NCBI GenBank assembly: GCA_946406035.1
Contig: CAMJJG010000002.1
Coordinates: 49,633 to 113,632, forward strand
Length of the DNA: 64,000 nt
Direction of reading: 5' to 3'
DNA from: an uncultured Prevotellaceae bacterium
Lineage (GTDB): Bacteria > Bacteroidota > Bacteroidia > Bacteroidales > Muribaculaceae
The first letter of the stretch is position 1; each line of letters begins with the position of its first letter. Made by a program: the position numbers and the translations under genes. The notes beneath the pieces are model-generated. The model ran no database searches, had not been told where the DNA came from, and worked only from the letters and a program-made list of their open reading frames with translations. Shown here piece after piece: positions 8,742-17,392 of the stretch.

Positions 8742-9422
8742 ATGGAAATGCATGAATTACATTTCGGGCATCGCCGGGTGTGCCTCTATCGGTTGGTAGA
8801 TGGAAGTGTACCGTTGGCCTATTCGATTGACTATCACGAGAATGGACAGTTGTTGCTGGAGGCCTGCAAGCAAGTGGGCATCAGCGGGTTTAACCTGGTG
8901 ACCATCAGCGGATTGCACTGGAACCAGGAACTGTCGCCGTGGCCCGTCGGGACGGTGGTATCAAAAGACGACAACTTTGCGGGCGAGGCGCCGCAGTGGC
9001 TACCCATTCTAACCGACGAGGTGGTACCCCAGGTCGAGCGGCTGCTCGACGCACCACCCGCTTGCCGCGTGTTGGCTGGTTACTCCCTGGCGGGCCTGTT
9101 TGCCGTGTGGACGGCCTATCAGACCGACATCTTCACGCGCATCCTCTCGGCATCGGGGTCGATGTGGTATCCTGGCTGGCTGGAATATGCCTGCCAGCAT
9201 GAGCTCGCGGCTCCGCTCCAGGGTGTCTATCTCTCGGTGGGCGACAAGGAGAGCACTTCGCGCAACGCCGTCCTTCAGACTGTGGGCGACCGCACTTCAC
9301 AATTGGCCCACATGTTGGCTAGCCGCGGCGTCAACGCCAAGTTTGAGCTCAATCCCGGCAACCACTTCAAGAATCCTCCCTTGCGCGTCGCCAAGGGCAT
9401 CAAGTTTCTTTTAACCCTCTAG
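8742..9422 (+). CDS. Alpha/beta-hydrolase, putative esterase
   Basis: This 226-residue cytoplasmic hydrolase has the nucleophile elbow GYSLAG and a late GNHFKN histidine, as in the esterase D/enterochelin-esterase-like alpha/beta hydrolases. It also has a family-typical ISGLHWNQELSPWP stretch. The start at 8742 (MEMHELHFGHRR) is preferred over an upstream frame opening at 8697, because the -7 box lies at 8729-8736, inside that extension. The mRNA would then be nearly leaderless. A broken copy of its first 42 codons lies at 7533-7658. The substrate is unknown. Confidence 0.8.
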   Translation: MEMHELHFGHRRVCLYRLVDGSVPLAYSIDYHENGQLLLEACKQVGISGFNLVTISGLHWNQELSPWPVGTVVSKDDNFAGEAPQWLPILTDEVVPQVERLLDAPPACRVLAGYSLAGLFAVWTAYQTDIFTRILSASGSMWYPGWLEYACQHELAAPLQGVYLSVGDKESTSRNAVLQTVGDRTSQLAHMLASRGVNAKFELNPGNHFKNPPLRVAKGIKFLLTL

Positions 9423-9515
9423 CTGACAGGCAATCAGCCCAGGCAATCTGTGCCGTTACGCGAGCAGTGTCGTTAAAAACTGGATTCTAAGCACCTCAAA
9501 CTGGAAACTTTTTTG

Positions 9516-9523
9516 TACCTTTG
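9516..9523 (+). promoter_or_regulatory. Promoter -7 box for the MATE transporter
   Basis: TACCTTTG lies 31 bases before the ATG of the MATE gene and fits the Bacteroidetes -7 consensus; the -33 region is weak. Confidence 0.5.
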
Positions 9524-9554
9524 CGCCTCCAAAACTCAAGAGTCCTTCCACTAG

Positions 9555-10895
9555 ATGCGCAAGCAAGACAACTACACCTTCCTGACAACGGCGCCAGTGC
9601 GACGTGTGATTCCCGCTATGGCGGTACCCACTGTCGTCAGTATGCTTGTCACGAGCATCTACAATCTGGTTGACACCTACTTTGTGGGACTCATCAACAC
9701 CCAGGCCACCGCTGCCGTGGGCGTGGCCTTCCCCTTGATGGCGATTATCCAGTCGATTGGCTTCCTTTTTGGCCAGGGCTCGGGCACCTATATGTCACGG
9801 CACCTGGGAGCGCGGCGTTTCGACGAGGCACGCCAGATGGCCGCCACGTCATTCGTGGGCAGTGTCCTTTGCGGACTGGTCATCATGGTGCTGGGCTTGA
9901 TATTTCTCGAGCCTTTGTCGATTGCCCTGGGCTCTACACCCACCATCCTGCCCTACACGATGCAGTTCATGGGCGTGATTCTGCTGGGTGCTCCGCTTAT
10001 GGCCGCCTCGATGGTCATCAACAACCAGATGCGCTTTCAAGGCAACGCCACCCAGGCCATGTATGGAATGATCTCGGGAGCGGTGCTCAACGTGGTGCTG
10101 GTGCCCCTGTTCATGTTCACCTTCGGCTTGGGCATCTTGGGCACCGCCATCGGCACGGTAGTGAGCCAGTTGTTCGGCTTCATTGTGTTATGGGTGATGT
10201 CGCGCCGGGGCGAGAACATCCCCATCAAGTTCTCGTTGGCTTCCAGCAAGTGGCATTACCAGCAGGAAATACTCAAGGGGGGCACCCCATCGCTCACGCG
10301 ACAGGCCTTGGCCAGCATTGCAACCCTGATGCTCAATGTGGCGGCAGGGGCCTATGGCGACGCGGCCATCGCGGGCATGTCGATTGTCTCTAGGCTAGCA
10401 TTCATCATCTTTGCCATCATCATCGGGGTGGGGCAGGGCTATCAGCCATTCTGTGGCTTCAACTATGGTGCCGGCTTGCACAAGCGTCTGCTACGCGGCT
10501 TCTATTTCACCATTCTGCTCGACATGGCCGTCTTGATGCTGTTATGCGGGCCGACCTACGTCTTCGCCGAGCAGCTGGTCGATATCCTGCGTGACGACCC
10601 CGACGTCGTCGCCGTGGGCGCCGTTGCCCTGCGCTGGCAGCTCGTTGCTCTACCCATGGCTGCCGTCGTCACCGTCTGCAACATGACGTTGCAGACCAGT
10701 GGACACAGCCTGTCGGCCAACGTGCTTGCTGCTGCTCGCAATGGCATCTTCTTTATTCCCTTGATTCTGATTTTGCCTCATTTCCTGGGACTCAAGGGTG
10801 TCGAGATATGTCAAGCCGTTTGTGACGTGCTTGCCTTCATCCTCGCTGTCCCCTTGATCATCCACTTCTTCCGCTCACTGCGTCACCGCCACTAA
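9555..10895 (+). CDS. MATE-family efflux transporter
   Basis: This inner-membrane exporter of 446 residues has the usual 12 hydrophobic spans and is of typical family length. The N-terminal half shows MAVPTVVSMLVTSIYNLVDTYF and the FGQGSGTYMSRHLGAR loop, both characteristic of MATE proteins of the DinF/NorM superfamily; GVGQGYQPFCGFNYGAG marks the matching loop of the second half. MATE proteins expel organic cations or drugs using a sodium or proton gradient. The substrate here is unknown. It is monocistronic, with panB convergent after 216 bases. Confidence 0.93.
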   Translation: MRKQDNYTFLTTAPVRRVIPAMAVPTVVSMLVTSIYNLVDTYFVGLINTQATAAVGVAFPLMAIIQSIGFLFGQGSGTYMSRHLGARRFDEARQMAATSFVGSVLCGLVIMVLGLIFLEPLSIALGSTPTILPYTMQFMGVILLGAPLMAASMVINNQMRFQGNATQAMYGMISGAVLNVVLVPLFMFTFGLGILGTAIGTVVSQLFGFIVLWVMSRRGENIPIKFSLASSKWHYQQEILKGGTPSLTRQALASIATLMLNVAAGAYGDAAIAGMSIVSRLAFIIFAIIIGVGQGYQPFCGFNYGAGLHKRLLRGFYFTILLDMAVLMLLCGPTYVFAEQLVDILRDDPDVVAVGAVALRWQLVALPMAAVVTVCNMTLQTSGHSLSANVLAAARNGIFFIPLILILPHFLGLKGVEICQAVCDVLAFILAVPLIIHFFRSLRHRH

Positions 10896-10933
10896 TGCCG
10901 ATAAGTTGGACGCATTCATCAACGCCGGTCACC

Positions 10934-11020
10934 CTAGCGCTTTCCAGTGATATTATTCCACAACCATTGCTGCAGTAATGATAGCGGGATGATGACGATA
11001 TAGTATAATCCAAGTAGCAC
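10934..11020 (-). other. Possible small hydrophobic peptide or gene remnant
   Basis: A GTG-initiated frame of 28 codons encodes a strongly hydrophobic peptide (VLLGLYYIVIIPLSLLQQ, then WLWNNITGKR). It could be a microprotein or the leftover end of a membrane protein; a stop codon sits just before it in frame. Nothing else is recognised in the gap 10896-11111. Confidence 0.15.
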
Positions 11021-11111
11021 CCACGATTATAACGTGCATGTCGCCATTGCAATAGCCAATATATGATTCTGTATGTTATCCGAGCAGAAGGGTCTTTAGT
11101 GTGGGTGTGGG

Positions 11112-11933
11112 TTAGTACTGCTCATTCTCATTCGGGAAATCCCCGCTCTTGACGTCGCTGATGTAGTTGCCAACGCTATCGATGATCTGTTCTCCCAGGT
11201 TGTTGTAAACGCGCAGGAACTTCGGCTTGAACTCACGGTTCAGCCCCAACATGTCGTGCAACACCAGCACCTGGCCGCTGCATGCGCCCCCGCCACCAAT
11301 GCCGATGGTCGGCACGTTGATCGATTGGGTCACCTTGGCGGCCAGCATGGCGGGTATCTTCTCCAGCACGATGGCAAAGCACCCTATCTCGGCAAGCACC
11401 TTGGCGTCGGCCAGCAGGCGCGTTGCCTCGGCCTCGTCCTGGGCACGGGTGGAGTAGGTGCCAAACTTGTTGATAGACTGTGGTGTCAGGCCCAGGTGTC
11501 CCATCACGGGGATTCCGGCACGCAGGATCATCTCGATGGCTGCACGCATCTCGCGTCCTCCCTCAAGCTTCACGCCGTCGGCGCCTGTTTCCTGCATGAT
11601 TCTCACGGCATTGCGTTGTGCCTCGATCGGGTCGCCCTGATAGGTGCCGAAGGGCATGTCCACAATCACCATCGCGCGCTTGACGGCGCGCACAACAGTA
11701 CGGCCATACACTATCATGTCATCAATGGTGATGGGGATGGTCGTCGCGTTGCCCTGCATGACGTTGCTGGCGCTATCGCCCACCAGGATGATGTCGATTC
11801 CTGCCTGGTCTACTAGGGTAGCCATGGTGTAGTCATAGGCGGTGATCATTGCGATTTTCTCGTCGGCAAGACGCATATCGGCAATGCGTTTGGTTGTGAC
11901 CTTGCGTGGGTCTGATACTGTATAGGTTGACAT
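11112..11933 (-). CDS. panB: 3-methyl-2-oxobutanoate hydroxymethyltransferase
   Basis: It adds a hydroxymethyl group from methylene-tetrahydrofolate to 2-oxoisovalerate, the first step of pantothenate synthesis. The protein of 273 residues has DIILVGDSASNVMQG (the metal and ketoacid site), VKLEGG, HLGLTPQS and IGIGGGGACSGQVLVLHDMLG, all typical of PanB. The start at 11933 (MSTYTVSDPRKV) is chosen because a complete promoter lies at 11976-12007; the upstream ATG at 12005 would lie inside that promoter. No other pantothenate gene is adjacent. Confidence 0.95.
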   Translation of the reverse strand: MSTYTVSDPRKVTTKRIADMRLADEKIAMITAYDYTMATLVDQAGIDIILVGDSASNVMQGNATTIPITIDDMIVYGRTVVRAVKRAMVIVDMPFGTYQGDPIEAQRNAVRIMQETGADGVKLEGGREMRAAIEMILRAGIPVMGHLGLTPQSINKFGTYSTRAQDEAEATRLLADAKVLAEIGCFAIVLEKIPAMLAAKVTQSINVPTIGIGGGGACSGQVLVLHDMLGLNREFKPKFLRVYNNLGEQIIDSVGNYISDVKSGDFPNENEQY

Positions 11934-11975
11934 GTCGTTGCTGTAATAATAATTTAATATGGTTTTAAGTGGCTG

Positions 11976-12007
11976 CAAATGTACACGTTTGACTGCAAAA
12001 CACAAAA
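11976..12007 (-). promoter_or_regulatory. Complete Bacteroidetes promoter for panB
   Basis: On the minus strand TTTTG (12003-12007) is followed after 19 bases by TACATTTG (11976-11983), the standard -33/-7 arrangement. It predicts a leader of about 35 bases and settles the panB start. Confidence 0.7.
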
Positions 12008-12067
12008 TTTTATGTTACGATTAAACCAAAAAAACATTAAATCATCTAATATTTCGGTTTTTATTGC

Positions 12068-12075
12068 TATTTTTG
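12068..12075 (+). promoter_or_regulatory. Promoter -7 box for the cysteine-rich protein gene
   Basis: TATTTTTG fits the -7 consensus and leaves a leader of about 40 bases. The -33 region has no clear TTG. It is divergent from the panB promoter. Confidence 0.4.
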
Positions 12076-12120
12076 TCGCAGAAAAATTTTTTATATAAAC
12101 ATATTAATAAATAGATTATT

Positions 12121-12576
12121 ATGAAGAAATTCTTATTATCTCTCGTTCTTATGGCATTTGCTGCTACCACAATGACCGCCCAGACTGCTACCCAGCCCGT
12201 GGCCCAAGTCAAGAAAGAATGCTGCAAGGACAAGAAAATGGATGGCAAGAAGTGTGACAAACCCGCCGACCAGCAGTGCCCCGACTGCAAGCAGGCCAAC
12301 GCCCAGAAGCAGGAGTGCAAGAAGGCTGCCGGCCAGAAGTGTGACAAGGCCGCTATGAAGCACGAGTGCAAGAAGGCCGACGGTAAGCATTGTGACAAGG
12401 CAGCCGCTATGAAGCAGTGCGACAAGGATGGCCAGAAGTGTGACAAGCCCGAAATGAAGCAGTGCAATAAGGCCGCCATGAAGCATGAGTGCAAGGACCA
12501 CAAGGATGGACAACCCTGCACCAAGCCGGCCGACCAGCAGTGCCCCGACTGCAAGCAGGCTGCCAAGAAGAATTAA
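12121..12576 (+). CDS. Secreted cysteine/lysine-rich repeat protein, possible metal binder
   Basis: I do not recognise a family. The 151-residue product starts with a signal peptide (MKKFLLSLVLMAFAATTM, then TAQ) and continues as a low-complexity chain dominated by Lys, Cys, Gln, Asp and Ala. The mature part has 16 cysteines in short periodic units such as QKCDKAAMKHECKKA, QCPDCKQA and KQCDKDGQKC, with scattered histidines. The unit KPADQQCPDCKQA occurs twice, near residue 47 and at the C-terminus. Regular Cys spacing with CxxC and HxC pairs suggests metal binding or a disulfide-rich envelope protein; that is inference. It sits alone between panB (divergent) and a terminator. Confidence 0.75.
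   Translation: MKKFLLSLVLMAFAATTMTAQTATQPVAQVKKECCKDKKMDGKKCDKPADQQCPDCKQANAQKQECKKAAGQKCDKAAMKHECKKADGKHCDKAAAMKQCDKDGQKCDKPEMKQCNKAAMKHECKDHKDGQPCTKPADQQCPDCKQAAKKN
12265..12560 (+). repeat. Exact 32-bp direct repeat inside the cysteine-rich gene
   Basis: The same 32 bases occur at 12265-12296 and 12529-12560 and encode ADQQCPDCKQA in both places. Perfect identity at DNA level, while the rest of the gene is only loosely repetitive, points to recent duplication or gene conversion. Confidence 0.8.
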
Positions 12577-12624
12577 TCTAGGCCCCCGTCAAGCCTATGG
12601 CCAGGAGATGATTCCTGAGCCGTC

Positions 12625-12668
12625 AAATTCCCTGTTTCATCATCGAGATGAGGCCGGGAATTTTTTTT
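12625..12668 (+). terminator. Rho-independent terminator after the cysteine-rich gene
   Basis: AAATTCCC and GGGAATTT pair around an inner partly paired region (TCATC/GATGA), followed by a run of eight T. The gap 12577-12894 otherwise holds only the promoter of the next gene. Confidence 0.75.
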
Positions 12669-12818
12669 CAGCATGATTGATTATGATAGCAATCGGGCAT
12701 GGTTCAAGCTCTTCTCATTTTTAGATTGATTTAGATTTATTGTCCCGTATTGATTGTTCAAGATGTTTATTAATAGGCAATTAACGCCACCATCAATCTA
12801 GATTTTCATTTAGGGGCA

Positions 12819-12849
12819 TTGCTCATGTCACAGCGTCAGCATAACTTTG
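12819..12849 (+). promoter_or_regulatory. Promoter for the large SGNH hydrolase gene
   Basis: TTG (12819-12821), 20 bases, then TAACTTTG (12842-12849) gives a normal Bacteroidetes promoter and a leader of about 42 bases to the ATG at 12895. Confidence 0.6.
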
Positions 12850-12894
12850 TAACATATCAACATAATTATTTTTTTGATTAAAAAAACTGTTACA

Positions 12895-15800
12895 ATGAAG
12901 AGATTTTCGACTTTTTTACTCAGCTTTGCCGCCATGGTGCTGGTTTCCAGCGCATGGGCAGGCATCGCTCGGGCCCAGGACGGCCTGCGCTTATCGCTCG
13001 ATAATCCGCAGGTAACCCAGGATTTTGACGGCATGTGGAATGGCTCTGCGGCCACCCTCGACATGCCTCAGGACTGGCGCGTCGAGCGACAGATGGGTGC
13101 GGCTCGAACGGTTGGTAGCTATGCCGCCGCTTCGACCTCGGTCATGTACACGGGCGGAACAAGCCTGGCCAGCAATGCCTCCAACGGCACATGGAACTTT
13201 GTTTCCAGCAGTGACCCTAGCGATTGCTCGGTGGGCGGACTGTCCACTACCGTGAGCAATGGAACACGCTGCATCAATGTGATGACGCGCCTCCACAACG
13301 ATGATGGCGAGGCCATCACCAAGCTCACCCTGAACTATGACATCGAGAAGTACCGCGACGGCGACAATGCCGCTGGTTTTGCCGTGCAGCTCTATGTCTC
13401 GACCGATGGCGAGACATGGACCAGCGCGGGAACCGATTTCTACAACTTTTTCGCCCCCGATGCCGCTACCCAGGGTGCAGCGGTCGTGCCCATCAGCTCG
13501 ACTGCCGTGGCTGGCAAGCAGCTCAAGGTGGATGTCGCTCCTGGCGACGACTTGTTCCTGGCATGGAACATCAGTGTGGCCAGTGGCAGCAGCCCCAACA
13601 AGGCGATGGGCCTCTCGATCGACAATGTGACCATCGATGCCACGTTTGCGTCCCAGGACCAGTCGTGCTACATTTATGTCGAGGACGTGACCAAGTGGAG
13701 CGCTCTCTACATGGCCGATGGCGCTGGTCAGGCCACCGCTCCCTCGAGCAGTGCCGTCATCAACGGTGTGACCTACAAGGTGTGGGCAATCGGCATGGAT
13801 GGAGCCGACCACACGCTCGCGTTCACCGACAACGGTGGCAACAACCTGACCACTACGGTCAATGCCAACAGTGACCATTACCTGTGCCTCACTGCCGACG
13901 AGGTTACCGTAATTGCCGATCCCGAGACCTACACGGGCTATGTCGACCCCTCTCGTCCGCCGTTTGTCGCTTCTGGCATCTACCTGCGTGGCGAGGTGAA
14001 CAGCTGGGGCGCCACGGCCGACTGGGAGTTCAGCGACGAGGGCAGCGGCAACTATGTGCTCTATGACAAGACCCTGAGTGGCCAGTTCAAGGTGGCCGAC
14101 TCGGGTTGGACCAGCGCCTGCAACTACGGCAGCAACGGCTCGAGCATCGTGATGGGCACCCCCTATAGCCTCGTGTTGGGCACCAACGACAATATCTCCT
14201 GCGGTAGCAATAGCTACTACTGCTCGCGCATCATCCTCACCATCGAGGGCGGAACGGCCACGTTGCTGCTCGAGGCCAACGATGATGACACGGGCCTGAC
14301 GGCAATCTATGTCATTGGCGACAACAATGGTTGGAACTACATGGACGCCTCGGGCAAGCTCGACCTGGTGCAGGGTAAGACCTTCAAGGGTCAGGTGACA
14401 ATGCCTGCCGTGGGCGACGGCTTCAGCCACTGGCGCATCTATCAGCGCCTGGGCATGGGCGGCGTCTGGGGTGCCGAGGGCGACCTCACGGGTGATAATA
14501 CCCACGGCACGCTCATCAAGGGTGCTACTGGCAAGGTATCGACAGCGCCCGGCACCTATGACGTGACCTTTAACCTGGCCACGGGCGAGTACAGCCTGGA
14601 ACTGGCCGCCTCCACCCCCACAACGATGACGCTGCAGCCTGCCGACGTCGTGCTTGTGCCGCAGTTGCCCGAGCAGGTCAAGGTGCTATCGCTCAACAAC
14701 TCGTTGATTTACTATAACGATCAGGATGCCGTGTTCGATGGCATTGCTGCCGCCATGGGCAAGGATGCCGACTGGACCAAGCACACCCTGCTCGGCAAGT
14801 CGCTCAAGACCCACTGGGATGAGGGCGACGGCGTGGCCGAGGATGGTAATCCTGGAGCCAAGATGCTCGTGCGCAGCGAGGCTTGGAGCCACATCATCCT
14901 GCAAGAGCAGAGCTCGCTGCCCCGCACCGACGTGGAGACCTTCCGCGCCAATGTCAAGCGCTGGGTGGACTACATCCGTGACTACTGCCCCAACCCCAAC
15001 GCCATCATCATCGTGCCCGTGAACTGGGCCTACAGCGGCGACTGGGAGAACTACACGGCTTTCAATGCTACCTTTGTCAAGAACTACCAGGATGTGGCTC
15101 GTGACCTGGGTGTGACCCTGTGCCCCGTGGGCTTGGCCTATCAGGAGGTCTATGACCTCGAGGGCAGCGAGGGCACGCTCACGTGGTTCCTCGACGACCG
15201 TCATCCCACGCTCAAGGCGACCTACATGGCCGCAGCCATGGAGTATGGTCTCATCTATGGCGAGGATCCCTTGACGATCACATGGGCTCCTGCTGCCCTG
15301 AGCAGCGACGATGCTGCTGCCATGCGTGGTTATGCCAGCCGTGCCTTGAACGGATTCACCAACTATGTGGACCACACGGCCGGCCAGATTCACTACACGG
15401 TTACCGTGCGCGACCAGTTCGGCATGGTGGTCGAGGCTCCCGAGCCCGTGGTGATGACCCTGAGCGGCGGTGGTGACATCGACGCCAACTTCGTTTTCAC
15501 CAGCAATGGCGACAATGGTGATTATACCGTGACGGCTGTGACAGGTAACTTCACCCAGTCGGGCAACATCACGGTTGCCAGTGCGTTGACCGAGGTGGTT
15601 ACCTATCCCGCCATCGAGTTAAATGAGACTGCCTTGAGCGCCAGCCAGGACTTCGATGTGATGGGTGACCTGGCAACAGCCTCGTTGCCCCAGGCATGGC
15701 GCATCGATCGCATTCTCACCGCTCCTCGCACTGTGGGCCGCTATGACATGGCCGACGACAAAACGATGTATAGCGGTGGCGTCAGCCTGCCCAGCAATGC

Positions 15801-16791
15801 CAAGAATGGCACGTGGAACTTCGGCGACAATGCTGGCAACGACCGTGCCCTGGGTGGTATCTCAACGGGTGTCGATGGTGGAACACGATGCACCAACGTC
15901 TATGCCCACCTGCTCAACACGGGCAAGAAGGACATCCAGAACGTCAACATCAGCTACAATGTTGAGAAGTACCGCAAGGGTAACAATAGTGCTGGTTTTG
16001 CTGTACAGCTCTATTACTCTATCGATGGCCGCAACTGGACCAGTGCCGGCAACGACTTCTACACCTATTTCGCTCCCGATAGCGAGACGGCTGGCTATGA
16101 GACCGCTCCTGGCGAGACGGTTGCTGTCAACGCCGTGCTTCCCACCGTGCTATCACGCGGTTGCGACCTCTATCTGGCATGGAACATCAGCGTGGCTAGT
16201 GGCTCCGCTGCCCAGGGGGCCATGGCTCTGGGAATCGACGACTTCGCCATCAGTGGCGAGCTGCCCAAGATTCCCGCCAGCCAGCACTATATCTTTGTCG
16301 ACGACCAGACGGGTTGGGATGCCCTGGGACTGTATGCATGGGGCGATAGTGAACTCTTTGGTGCTTGGCCTGGCCAGGCCAGTGTGGGTGACTCCATTGT
16401 GGGGGATAACTCCTACAAGGTATTCCTGCTCGACACCAACAGTGGCAACTATCACTTGATCTTCAACAACTGGAATAATGGCCAGCAGTTGCCCGACTAC
16501 GACATCGTGGCCAACCGCGACTACTTCTTTGTCATCACCAGCAGTCAGGTAACCCAGTTCGAGGTCGATCTCGACGCTGTTGAACTCATTGTCGATGCCA
16601 CCCCCGCAATCGTGTTGCGTGACAATGTGGTCTCCTATCCGGGTGCGATCACTGTCTATAACACCAGTGGACAGATGATCTGTTCGGGCAAGGACAACGT
16701 GAACCTGCAGCACCTGTCCCGTGGCATTTACATCGTCAGGGGCAGCAACGGTGGTCACGTCCAGACCATCAAGATCGCCATCAATCAATAA
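12895..16791 (+). CDS. Secreted multidomain SGNH hydrolase (DUF4886-like) with starch-binding-like modules and a type IX-like tail
   Basis: A 1,299-residue exported protein. From ATG 12895 it begins with a signal peptide (MKRFSTFLLSFAAMVLVSS). Then come a jelly-roll-like domain (about 45-250), a CBM26-like module (IYVEDVTKWSALYM), two SusE/F-like modules (YLRGEVNSWGA; YVIGDNNGWNYMD) and an SGNH hydrolase core with nucleophile Ser603 in SLNNSLIYYN and DDRH at 767-770. An Ig-like part follows, then a second copy of the first jelly-roll domain (near 915-1130), a second CBM26-like module (IFVDDQTGWDALGLYAWG) and a C-terminal tail (VYNTSGQMICSG, GIYIVRGSNGG) like type IX sorting signals. It probably deacylates a polysaccharide held by the binding modules. 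The substrate is inferred only. An upstream in-frame ATG at 12874 is less likely. Confidence 0.75.
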   Translation: MKRFSTFLLSFAAMVLVSSAWAGIARAQDGLRLSLDNPQVTQDFDGMWNGSAATLDMPQDWRVERQMGAARTVGSYAAASTSVMYTGGTSLASNASNGTWNFVSSSDPSDCSVGGLSTTVSNGTRCINVMTRLHNDDGEAITKLTLNYDIEKYRDGDNAAGFAVQLYVSTDGETWTSAGTDFYNFFAPDAATQGAAVVPISSTAVAGKQLKVDVAPGDDLFLAWNISVASGSSPNKAMGLSIDNVTIDATFASQDQSCYIYVEDVTKWSALYMADGAGQATAPSSSAVINGVTYKVWAIGMDGADHTLAFTDNGGNNLTTTVNANSDHYLCLTADEVTVIADPETYTGYVDPSRPPFVASGIYLRGEVNSWGATADWEFSDEGSGNYVLYDKTLSGQFKVADSGWTSACNYGSNGSSIVMGTPYSLVLGTNDNISCGSNSYYCSRIILTIEGGTATLLLEANDDDTGLTAIYVIGDNNGWNYMDASGKLDLVQGKTFKGQVTMPAVGDGFSHWRIYQRLGMGGVWGAEGDLTGDNTHGTLIKGATGKVSTAPGTYDVTFNLATGEYSLELAASTPTTMTLQPADVVLVPQLPEQVKVLSLNNSLIYYNDQDAVFDGIAAAMGKDADWTKHTLLGKSLKTHWDEGDGVAEDGNPGAKMLVRSEAWSHIILQEQSSLPRTDVETFRANVKRWVDYIRDYCPNPNAIIIVPVNWAYSGDWENYTAFNATFVKNYQDVARDLGVTLCPVGLAYQEVYDLEGSEGTLTWFLDDRHPTLKATYMAAAMEYGLIYGEDPLTITWAPAALSSDDAAAMRGYASRALNGFTNYVDHTAGQIHYTVTVRDQFGMVVEAPEPVVMTLSGGGDIDANFVFTSNGDNGDYTVTAVTGNFTQSGNITVASALTEVVTYPAIELNETALSASQDFDVMGDLATASLPQAWRIDRILTAPRTVGRYDMADDKTMYSGGVSLPSNAKNGTWNFGDNAGNDRALGGISTGVDGGTRCTNVYAHLLNTGKKDIQNVNISYNVEKYRKGNNSAGFAVQLYYSIDGRNWTSAGNDFYTYFAPDSETAGYETAPGETVAVNAVLPTVLSRGCDLYLAWNISVASGSAAQGAMALGIDDFAISGELPKIPASQHYIFVDDQTGWDALGLYAWGDSELFGAWPGQASVGDSIVGDNSYKVFLLDTNSGNYHLIFNNWNNGQQLPDYDIVANRDYFFVITSSQVTQFEVDLDAVELIVDATPAIVLRDNVVSYPGAITVYNTSGQMICSGKDNVNLQHLSRGIYIVRGSNGGHVQTIKIAINQ

Positions 16792-16813
16792 CAGATTGAG
16801 GGGATACCTATCC

Positions 16814-16853
16814 AATGGCCGCACCCATCTCCCCATGATGGCGTGCGGCCATT
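16814..16853 (+). terminator. Strong hairpin after the SGNH hydrolase gene
   Basis: AATGGCCGCAC pairs with GTGCGGCCATT over 11 bp, with a second CCAT/ATGG stem inside. The run after it is only TTTCCTCT, so it may need Rho or act by stabilising the 3' end. Confidence 0.6.
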
Positions 16854-17392
16854 TCCTCTATCCTGACGGCAAATCAAGCGAATTAAACAATCGTGTTGTT
16901 ATCCACATTGTGACCCGCCGGAGCATCAGTTGCGTCTGAGCAGGTCGAAGGCCTGCACAAGGCCGCTGGCCTCAACGAGGACCAATAACGTCAGCATCAA
17001 AACAAATCTTAAATCGAGAGAAGATGTGAAATGTTGAAAATCAACTATGTACATAATCGATAATTCAGTTGTCTATTATTTGATTGTGAGTTTTGCAACA
17101 ACCTTCCCCCTGACATAGCAAGCCCCTTCACGCCTAATCACCATAACAGCATTGATGCCGAAGTGTTTATGCAACCATGCTGATTTTTCCCGAGCACCCT
17201 AATAGAAATAATTCGACGACCTCGAAATACGAGTATCTGCCCCCCTAGTTAGGGCGTTAATCGGCGTCATCTGTGGTTTTTTTTTGAAATGGAGAAGATA
17301 ATACCATTTCCAAAATTGTGTTAACGCCTTGGCCACGTAACCAAATTGTCGTAATTTCGCAGATTAAAACAAATCCAAGGCACGACTCTGCG
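16854..17392. other. Gap with a possible gene-end remnant
   Basis: No intact gene is seen. On the minus strand 17076-17198 is open and ends with ACYVRGKVVAKLTIK before a stop, which faintly resembles the end of a type IX sorting domain; it has no usable start. A TAATTTCG box at 17352-17359, one base off the -7 consensus, probably serves the dihydrouridine synthase gene. Confidence 0.25.

Noticed and set aside
12042..12566. 174-codon open frame opposite the cysteine-rich gene
   Set aside because: It is the mirror of the periodic codons; the plus-strand frame has a signal peptide and its own promoter and terminator.
12991..14505. Long minus-strand frame inside the SGNH hydrolase gene
   Set aside because: Shadow of a GC-rich gene; repetitive His/Val/Ala composition without any domain.
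17076..17198. Open stretch resembling the end of a type IX sorting domain
   Set aside because: Only about 40 codons, no start, and similarity limited to a few residues; noted only as a possible remnant.
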